Position numbers and translations under genes: made by a program. Under the pieces are notes generated by a model. That model was not told the origin of the DNA. It saw only the letters and a list, made by a program, of their open reading frames with translations, and made no database searches. A stretch of DNA of 64,000 nt from Nicotiana tabacum (lineage: Eukaryota > Streptophyta > Magnoliopsida > Solanales > Solanaceae), in NCBI RefSeq assembly GCF_000715075.1, contig NC_134081.1, positions 66,513,153-66,577,152 on the forward strand, in the 5' to 3' direction. Positions 56,917-64,000 of the stretch are shown here, in pieces (position 1 is the first letter of the stretch; each line of letters opens with the position of its first letter).

Positions 56917-57794
56917 GATGGTTACAGAGGATCCCCGACTTAAAATTTATAAATGTTATTGGAAGCTCTTAATAAATTTGCTTTGACTTTAACGGCTATC
57001 TAAGCCCTTTATTTGTTACCATGATTCATCATATCCATGTTGTATTTCCAAGTCCTTGGATAGGTGTTTTGGTTTTCATACTAGTACTATTTGACATATA
57101 CTAACGTCCTTTTTTGCCGGGGCTGCTGCATCTTTAATGGATGCAGCTGGTTCCATAGCGGGAGGCATTGACCTGTGATATCGGTAAACTCTCTTTCCAG
57201 CTGACTTGGTGAGTCCCACTTTATTTCGGGGTCGTGCATATTTTGTTCCATGTGTATTATGTTTTGAGGTATAGCCGGAGCCTTGTTGGCGTCACTATCA
57301 TTGTACTCTTTTATATCTATTAGAGGCTCCGTAGATATAGTGTGGGTTGTGTATTGGTGTTGGAAAAGTCAAGATAGTAATGTCGTATGTGTATTACATG
57401 TTCCACTTCAAATTATGAAAGTCTTTGTATTTTGAGACTTAAAAATAGAGTAACTAATGGTAATGGAGTTGGAGTTGTTTATGGAATCCTCTCAGTGCTT
57501 AATTAATAGCATATATCTCCTCTTTATTCACGGGTGAGTTTGGGTAAAAGAAAATCTAACAGGCTTGCTCGGCCGGGTTATCTTGGTTGAGCGTCGGTCG
57601 CGCTCTCTGAGGTCGGGGCACGACACATCTGCGGCCGCAAGAAATATTATGCGGATCGCAGATCACTTTCCCCTGCAAGCATGATTCAACTGTATCTCCC
57701 ATTGTGTTTTATAGTTTCTCCTTTACTCACATGTCTCTTATATGTGTTTGAACATCAAATTGCAACTAACAATCGCCTTTGCTTGATACAAACA

Positions 57795-59758
57795 ATGGTT
57801 CGATCCAGATGACGAGGGGAAACTTCAAAAGGGATAAGTGAATCTTCTCTGGGTTGAGGCAAGAGTGCCTTAACCCTTGGTCAACTAAAGACAATAAGAT
57901 AGAAAGAAATAGTAGGGAGAGGGGGAGGTGTAGACCTCTCCGAGACTAGCTCATATGTTTTGTCTAGGGAAGTGTCACAAGGCAACTCAGCCTTTGTTCA
58001 GGAGCAGCTGGCTATACAGTCGAGGCTGAAGGGAGATACCAGCTTAGGGGTGAGCCATCTTCATCCCACAGCACTTCCGAGGGATCGGAGAGTGCTAGTC
58101 AGGCTTCTAAGTCATCGGCTACACCAGTCCCTGAGGCACAAGATACACCAGTTCATGATATCCCCGATGATGGCAGAGGGGGAGATGCTACAGCTGCCGG
58201 CCTTGAAAGATCAAAGAAGAAAGAGGTTTGGGAGGACCGCTTTGTCAGCCTGGCTGCCTTCACCAGCTTCTGTATGTGTTGGACAGTGAGGTCGCTAACT
58301 CTTGAGCGACAGTTTCTGTCGAAGGATTAGGAGAGGTACAATCCAGCCATTTTGAGACAGTTCAGGGCACGCAGGGGGTGGATTTGGTTCACTCAGAGTG
58401 TAGTGGATACCAAAGAATACTTTGTCCGTGAATTCTATGCCAATGTGGCTCATATAAAAAAGGTGACGAAGGTGACCAAAGTACGTAACTTCAAGGTGAG
58501 GTTTGATCAACATCAACATACACTTAACACGTACTTGGGGTTCGAGGATGTTGAGCCCAAGGAGTATTTGGAGAAGTGCGCACTGGGAGAGGAAGTCTAA
58601 CCTTAGTTGGCTGAGATTCTAGAACTACCAGGGCCACCACCACCATGGATTACCGTTGGAGTTCCTATTCAGTGGAACACTTTGAGTTTTGAGGCAAAGG
58701 GGTGGCAGACATTTGTGTGCAGCAAGTTGGATCCGTGCCAAAACGAAACTCATATTCCTATTCCTCGTGCAGTTCTTGTGTCATCTATTATGGTCGGGTA
58801 CCTAATCAATGTGGGTGTTGTGATATCGGCCAACATCTCAGTGATCGCACGGCAAGATGAATCGTCCTACCCGTATCCCAACACTATTACAGAGTATCTC
58901 ACTGATTCAAAGGTAGAGCCGAGGGATTATGACACAAAGGTGAAGCCGAAAAAGCATTTTACTTGGTACTCACTGATGGATGCGAGCAACCCGAAGAAGA
59001 AAGTTCAGCCTCCTACCACCACAGGCCAGTCTGATGAGCCAGTCGTGGTAGTTTCTGAGACAGTTGATATTCCATCCACTTCGGCTGAGCCTTCCTCTAT
59101 TGTCGCAGCTATGCCTCTGCCATCACCCACAACCCCTACTACAACTCATGCCACAGCTCCCATCACAACTCTAAGGCCAGTGACCCTTCCCACTGCCCCA
59201 CTATCTATGATGCGAGTCTCCCAGATATCGGCGAGTCTCAACAACTGGATGCAGACAGCTACTGCAAAGTTGTCTGACTTGTCTGGTACTATTGCAGCGC
59301 AGCCTACTTCTCATGCACCTCAGGCTCCTTCTACTATTGATGAGACACTAAAGAAGATTTTGGAGAACCAGAAGACAAACATGAGCACTTTGGTACAGCA
59401 TGGGTCGTTGTTTGAAGAGTTGGGCAAGGAAGTAAAGAATATGAGGAAGTCCCAGGCCAGCAAGAAGTCAGTGGATAAGCTCCAGAGAGAGGTGAACAAA
59501 ATTGTTACTGTCGAAGACCTTCCCTTTGAAATGATACTTGACTCGAATCAGTCTGCCCTTGATTCTTCAGCCCCATTTTCACCAGTAGCACTAGCTGGCC
59601 AGTCTGTAGAGCCAGACCTTGTTGCCGATACTGCTGAGGCAGTGCGTGAGATGTTCGCTAACATAGCCACACCTAGAGTCGAGAATGATGAGATCCAGTT
59701 GGTTGATTCAGAATGCGATGACATTGCTGGGGACATAGAGATGTCCAAGGAGCCATAG
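57795..59758 (+). pseudogene. Accessory ORF, putative plant transposon protein (Transposase_32-like)
   Basis: The likely start is the ATG at 57795. Stops and frame changes break the first 800 bases. From about 58200 the recognisable order is RSKKKEVWEDRFVS, then the frame 58352-58600 (FVREFYANVAHIKKVTKVTK, TYLGFEDVEPKEYLEKCALG). A double stop follows (TAA then TAG), then the 383-codon frame 58607-59758 (AEILELPGPPPPW, LSFEAKGWQTFVCSKLDP, PIPRAVLVSSIMVGYLINVG). The last 190 residues are Thr/Pro/Ser-rich with a short coiled coil. This family is common after pol in solanaceous Athila-like elements; its role is unknown. It occupies the place of the env-like ORF, but I see no signal peptide or transmembrane segment. 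Confidence 0.6.
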
Positions 59759-60167
59759 GGAGTTTTCTTCACCCTTTCCTCTTTTACTCTTATTTTGCTA
59801 AGCATTGGGGACAATGCTTACTTTTATTTGGGAGGTGGAGTTTATTTGACACATTTGGTACACTTTGATTTGGTACACTTTGATACATTTGGCCTGTAAT
59901 AATTTGATGATATTCTTTCTTTTCTTATTTGTATGTATATATCTTCTTTCTCTCTCTCTCTCGTTATGCATATTCATTCTATATTTAGTAGTTTTTGCTC
60001 ATCAGCTTCTTGATTGTAGTTTTCTTTTTACTTATTAGCTTCTTTATTTTTTCCATATTAGATCTTGTTTTGTTAAGCAGCTTCTTTTTATGTTTTAGTA
60101 GATAATAAGCCTTTGGTTTTCTTAATACCGCGGTTCTTACTAAAGGTAGTTGTTATGTGAATCGGGT
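59759..60167 (+). other. Athila 3' untranslated tail
   Basis: AAGCATTGGGGACAATGCTT (59800-59819) is a near-perfect palindrome, followed by the purine-rich TTTGGGAGGTGGAG (59828-59841), a possible polypurine tract. A CT repeat lies at about 59945-59962. No TGATAAACC LTR start is seen before the CACTA terminus. Confidence 0.5.
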
Positions 60168-62030
60168 CACTACAAAAAAAAAAGCGTTTAGCGATGGATT
60201 TTAGCGACAAGCCATATTCCGTAGCTAAATAACGACGGATTAGCGACGGATTTTATTGTTTGTTGCCAAATAAGCTACAAAAGAATTAGTATCAAATATA
60301 GCGATGGATTAGCGACAAAAATTTACATCCGTCGCTAAAAATGGGCGCTAAAAATTGGCACCTTTATTTACCTACAAAATTAGCAATGAAAGTAGGGCGA
60401 TAAAAATTATTAAAATATAGCGACGGATTTAACGACAAAAAATTTTGTCGCTGCCTTTATTTTACTTATCAAAACATTCCAAATTTAATTGCGACGGAAA
60501 TTCTGTCGCTAGATTCGTAAAAACAATTTTTCCAAGTTATTATTAGCGACAGAATTATTTCTGTTGCTATTTCCATTGCTGTGTCTTTTTAAAAGTAAAG
60601 CTTATCTAGGGCACAAATCTACTTATAGACTCACATTCTCTCTCTATCAAACTCGCCCACATTCTCTCATCTTCAATAATGTGAGATTCTTGCTTCCAAT
60701 ACAACACATTGGGCGTGAATCTAAGGCTCATATACAATGGGAACATAGATATCCAATGGAGAATAGAAGAAATTTCGAAATTGAGCAAAAGATTTTGCTT
60801 TATAACTTCTGAAATTGGCGAGAAATTCAAATTAGCATGCATTCCTGATTACTTTTTCTAATTTTGCTGGCTCATAGTTATTCCTGGTTTTTTTGAACAC
60901 GCCATAAAATGGGTTTGACTGGTTTCTTCAAATGAGTCTTTTGGTGAGTTCAAGATTACTTTTTTCCACTGTCTTTTAATTTTATATACACTTTTTAGTT
61001 CTACTACTTGTACAGAATTTGATGGCTGCTTTGAATATTGTTTTAACCTTCTGGATCTAGTATTCTCTTTGCTAATCTTTTGATTTGGAGGATTACATAG
61101 TGTACCCCAGCTATTTTAGGATTGAGTTGTAGTTGTTGTATGGATGTGTTGAAATACTTTTTGGTTCTAGCAATTTTGTTGAATTTGACAGCAACTTATT
61201 TACTTTTAACGATGCTTTTTTTTATAAGGTAATAATGCTGCTTTAATCTTCTAGATATGGTATATATAGAAGGTAAATTTATTTGTTAATTTTGATCCTT
61301 TCTTTATTAATTTAGATCTGCTTTATTTACTTTTAACGATGCTTTCTTTTAATTATGATGATTTGTTTGGTTCTGCTTTCTTTGTTAATTTAGATCCTAG
61401 TTCAATTCTAAGTTAGATTTAGGCTATGTGATATATAGAAGGTAAATTTATACTTCCTCCTATTTTCTTGATTTGGTTCTACCGGTCCTGCAAGTTTGCT
61501 TTAATTTTATGTCTTTCAGTACTTATGATATTAACAAAATTAATCCGTCAATCAATTAACTATGTCAATCCTCTATTTTTTTTAAATTTCCGAGTATGTT
61601 CATAGAATGGAGTGTTAAAAGGTGCTCTATATTGTCGGGTTATTATTTGAGCTTCTATTTATGGCTTGTGTTTAGTTATTTTTTGTTGTAATTTTTTATT
61701 GTTCTGATTATTTTAGATTAAATTGATATGATTTTCATGCTTCAATGGCTGTTGATACACATTTACTCTAGTCTCTTTCAAGTTAGATATTGTATCTGAA
61801 ATTATTATGCTTTATCTCATAAACATTATGAGATTGAATGCAAATTTTTTGAAATATTCCTTTAAGATTTTTCAGTGGAAGTGCCTGATCTCTATAATAA
61901 TTTGCTATTTGTCATTGTTTATTTCATGATTAAATCATAATTGTTGTATGCTTGTTGTCTTATGATTTTATATTAGTTATTGCATTTATTGGGGAAATTT
62001 CTTATATAAGAATTGATTGAAATGAAAATA
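60168..62030 (+). mobile_element. CACTA-type transposon left end (extent uncertain)
   Basis: It begins CACTACAAAAAAAAAAGCG. Over the next 420 bases short motifs TAGCGACGGATT and their reverse complement (CCGTCGCTA) recur in both orientations, typical of subterminal repeats bound by CACTA transposases. No right terminus (..TTGTAGTG) is found in the window. 60600-62030 is T-rich, without coding sequence I recognise; it may be transposon interior, or the start of the next LTR may lie within it. No transposase domain is visible. Confidence 0.55.
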
Positions 62031-62978
62031 TTGGAGGATCGGGTTGCACGCCGCAACAGACTTATTAAAATTTAATATTGGAGGATCGGGTTGCACGCGC
62101 GCAACAGACTTATTAAAAGTTAATATTGGAGGATCGTGCTGCACGCCGCAACAGACTTATTAAAAAGTTAATATTGGAGGATCGGGTTGCACGCCGCAAC
62201 AGACTTATTAAAAGTCTATATATATACTTGATTGAAATAAATATATGACAGACTTTATTAAAAAGAAAAATATTAGGAGAGCGGGTTGCACGCTGCAACA
62301 GAATTGAATGTGAATATATATTGTGAGAGCGGGTTGCACGCTGCAACAGAATTGATGGAAATGATAATTGATTATGACTGCTGCGTTGGCTTCAATTATA
62401 ATAAATGAGTTACCTGATTTTATTTCTATTATTTGTGGTTATTATTAATACTGCGTACAGGTTAATGTAAGTGAACTGCCTTAGCCTCGTCACTACTTCG
62501 TTGAGGTTAGGCTCAGCACTTGCCAGTACATGGGGTCGGTTGTACTGATACTACACTCTGCACTTCTTATGCAGATTTTGGAGTTGGTCCCAGCGGCGTA
62601 CCATAGACTTGCTCAGATTTCAGCTACCAGAGGAGACTTGAGGTATAACTGCATGGCGTCCGCAGTTCTAAAGCCCCCGTCTATTTTACTTTAGCTGTGT
62701 ATTTATTTCCAGACAGATGTATTTTATTCAGACCTTGTTTTTATTTATTCTAGAAGCTCGTACACTTGTGACACCAATTCTGGGATGGTATTTAGACACC
62801 GTTATTTTTATAGATTATTCATTATATTTCAAACTTTGCTTCCGCTTTTGTTTCCTTGATTATTAATAATTTAAAAATTGTTTAAAAATTAGTTAATATT
62901 ATTCTAACGTTGGCTTGCCTAGCAAGTGAAATGTTAGGCGCCATCACGGTCCTAAGGAAGGAATTTCATGTCGTGACA
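62031..62978 (+). repeat. Tekay-like 5' LTR, left boundary unresolved
   Basis: It ends GTCGTGACA at 62978, before a tRNA-iMet primer site. It has the hairpin array (62043-62347), the CTCGTCACTAC..GAGGTTAGG block (62486-62515), the GTACATGGGGTCGG block (62526), and AGAAGCTCGTACACTTGTGACACC (62753), all in the same order as in the other Tekay-like LTRs. The LTR start lies somewhere left of 62031. Confidence 0.65.
62043..62347 (+). repeat. Hairpin array, 48-bp period
   Basis: Six copies of GGGTTGCACGCCGCAACAGA type begin (stem start) at 62043, 62090, 62138, 62186, 62285 and 62333, so the steps are 47-48 or about twice that. Five have a perfect GTTGC/GCAAC stem; the one at 62138 has GCTGC/GCAAC. 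Confidence 0.85.
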
Positions 62979-62980
62979 GT

Positions 62981-62992
62981 TGGTATCAGAGC
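62981..62992 (+). other. Primer-binding site, tRNA-iMet type
   Basis: TGGTATCAGAGC, two bases after the LTR end. The following leader resembles that of LARD-1 (28776-28870). Confidence 0.85.
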
Positions 62993-63179
62993 ACTAGGTT
63001 ACATAGGTCTCACGAGTCGCGAGCAAGCTTAGTAGAGTCTGAAGGATCGGTACGGAGACGTCTGTACTTATCTCTTAGAGGCTATGAAGTTTAGGAACAA
63101 TATCACTTCTTTATTATTCTGTCATGCGATTTTATTCTATCATCGATGATTGAACCATTCTACTCCTATTCTCTCGCAG

Positions 63180-64000
63180 ATGGTGAGAACACGTAATACC
63201 TCTACCGATGGACAAGGACCAGAACCCCCGGTGGCAACTATGGCCAGGGGTAGAGGTCGAGGTCGAGGTCGAAGTCGTGCTAGAGGCTGAGGTAGAGCTC
63301 AGTTCAGAGCTCGAGCAGTTGCACCTGTTGTAGAACCTCAGGTAGACCTTCAGGAGGAGGTCCCGGTTATGAATGTACCAGTTGGACCAGTTCAGGTCCC
63401 GGAAGAATTCATAGCCACTCCAGTGCTTTAGGACGCTCTAATCTGATTGGTGAGTCTTATGGAGGGTGTGGCCCAGAATGGTACATTTTCAGTGGCACCA
63501 GACGTCTCACAGGTTGGGGGAGGAGCACAAAATCCCACTACTCCCGCTCTGGAGCAAATGGCTCCCCAGAATCAGGCTCCAGCAGCCGCGCCAGTTGGGG
63601 TAGTTCAGCCAGTTGTTGCGGCACAGACCGGTGATAGGCCCGCCATGTCTTTTGAGGCCTTATTGAGACTGGATAAGTTCACTAAGCTTTTTTCAGTTCA
63701 CTTCAGTGGTACACCTTTTGAGGACCCATAGGATTATCTTGAACGCTGCCATGAGGTGCTGCAGAACATGGGTATAGTTGAGACCAATGGGGTTGATTTT
63801 GCTGTATTTTAGATGACAGGTTCCGCCAAGAGGTGGTGGAGAGATTATACATTGACCCGACCAGACGGATCGCCTACACTTATATGGGAGCAGTTCTCTC
63901 AGCTATTTCTGGAAAAGTTCCTCCCTATCACGCTGAGAGAGGAATTTTCCTTTTACTACCTACGGAGGAAGAGAGAGTGAGGAGGTTCATTGAGGGACTC
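63180..64000 (+). pseudogene. gag: Tekay-like gag, partial, broken
   Basis: The ATG at 63180 reads VRTRNTSTDGQG and a Gly-Arg repeat, then a TGA at 63288, more stops near 63430-63445, and an open stretch 63447-63731 in the same frame. After a TAG at 63729 the frame continues with the gag core (YLERCHEVLQNM, a TAG near 63810, then SAKRWWRDYTLTRPD and FSQLFLEKFLPITLREE). A frameshift follows near 63945. The gene runs past the window. The single original frame with several stops, mostly at CGA/CAG-type codons, suggests decay by transitions. Confidence 0.75.

Larger units (their letters stand above)
53046..57625 (+). mobile_element. Solo LTR in Athila 3' region, TSD CATCT
   Basis: TGTAAAGCCTCGTG to GGGGCACGACA is flanked by CATCT at 53041-53045 and 57626-57630, and GCGG-rich Athila sequence resumes on the far side. 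Without the nested LTR (54508-56921) the length is about 2170 bases. It carries its own GCGG dyads (53150-53390), a four-copy array (54235-54505) and a CTAACGTCC..GCCGGGG block near 57100. No primer site follows. Confidence 0.85.
41999..60167 (+). mobile_element. Athila-like Ty3 element, nested and decayed
   Basis: The 5' LTR (TGATAAACC to GTCATCA) is followed by a tRNA-Asp primer site, gag, protease, reverse transcriptase, RNase H, integrase, a long GCGG-rich 3' region and an accessory ORF. The visible part ends at a CACTA terminus at 60168; the 3' LTR was not found and may lie beyond the window. Without its three insertions the visible element is about 10 kb. CTAGA (41994-41998) would be the left target duplication. 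Confidence 0.75.

Noticed and set aside
58295..59814. Minus-strand frames opposite the accessory ORF (74 and 88 codons)
   Set aside because: They are shadows of the plus-strand coding sequence.
59800..59841. 3' LTR of the Athila element starting after the GGGAGGTGGAG tract
   Set aside because: The sequence that follows (TTTATTTGACACATTTGG) does not match the 5' LTR start TGATAAACC, so an LTR boundary here is not supported.
60564..60812. 82-codon frame after the CACTA subterminal repeats as a transposase start
   Set aside because: No transposase motif. The segment reads more like a leader or intron, with T-rich sequence following.

Overview
The window looks like heterochromatic, repeat-packed DNA from a large solanaceous plant genome. 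Nicotiana is my best guess. That is an inference from the style of the elements: Tekay/Del-like LTRs, a Tat element carrying an antisense gene, an Athila element followed by a plant-transposon ORF, and GCGG-rich modules. No sequence search was run. I see no intact host gene, rRNA, tRNA or CRISPR. Nearly every base belongs to a decayed LTR retrotransposon, and most long open frames are pieces of broken gag, pol or accessory genes.

Layout. 1-1354 is the end of a Tekay-like LTR lodged in the 5' LTR of a Tat/Retand-like element (1355-8553). The Tat element keeps a broken gag, has lost pol, and carries a 54-bp tandem array (4135-5005) and an antisense gene with its own TATA box and introns (5318-7677). 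8554-12215 is the only long non-LTR stretch: a possible relic exon, a large foldback element, a possible Helitron end and a local duplication. 12216-35685 is a coding-free Ty3 derivative (LARD). Its 5' LTR is split by a second, minus-strand LARD (14998-28624), whose own LTR is split by a 4.4-kb solo LTR (17448-21859). This three-level nest is supported by perfect 5-bp target duplications for the two inner insertions. About 35690-40355 is a Ty1/Copia element in which a foreign 1.1-kb block replaces much of pol. 40356-40709 is an LTR fragment, and 40710-41998 is a LINE ORF1 remnant.

41999 to at least 60167 is an Athila-like element inserted in the LINE. Its 5' LTR is split by a solo LTR (42006-45352, TSD ATAAA). 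Gag-protease-RT-RNase H-integrase follow, all broken by stops and frameshifts. Its 3' region holds a promoter-like site and an accessory ORF (57795-59758), and is interrupted by a solo LTR (53046-57625, TSD CATCT) that itself holds another solo LTR (54508-56916). From 60168 there is a CACTA-type terminus. From about 62 kb a Tekay-like element begins (LTR, tRNA-iMet primer site, gag) and runs off the window.

The most interesting signals are non-coding modules that recur in different elements: short hairpins with paired stem changes (GTTGC-ACGCC-GCAAC type), GCGGCCGCA/GCGGACCGCA dyad arrays, and a ten-copy TATAGGCATG motif array. The antisense Tat gene is the clearest gene-like unit.
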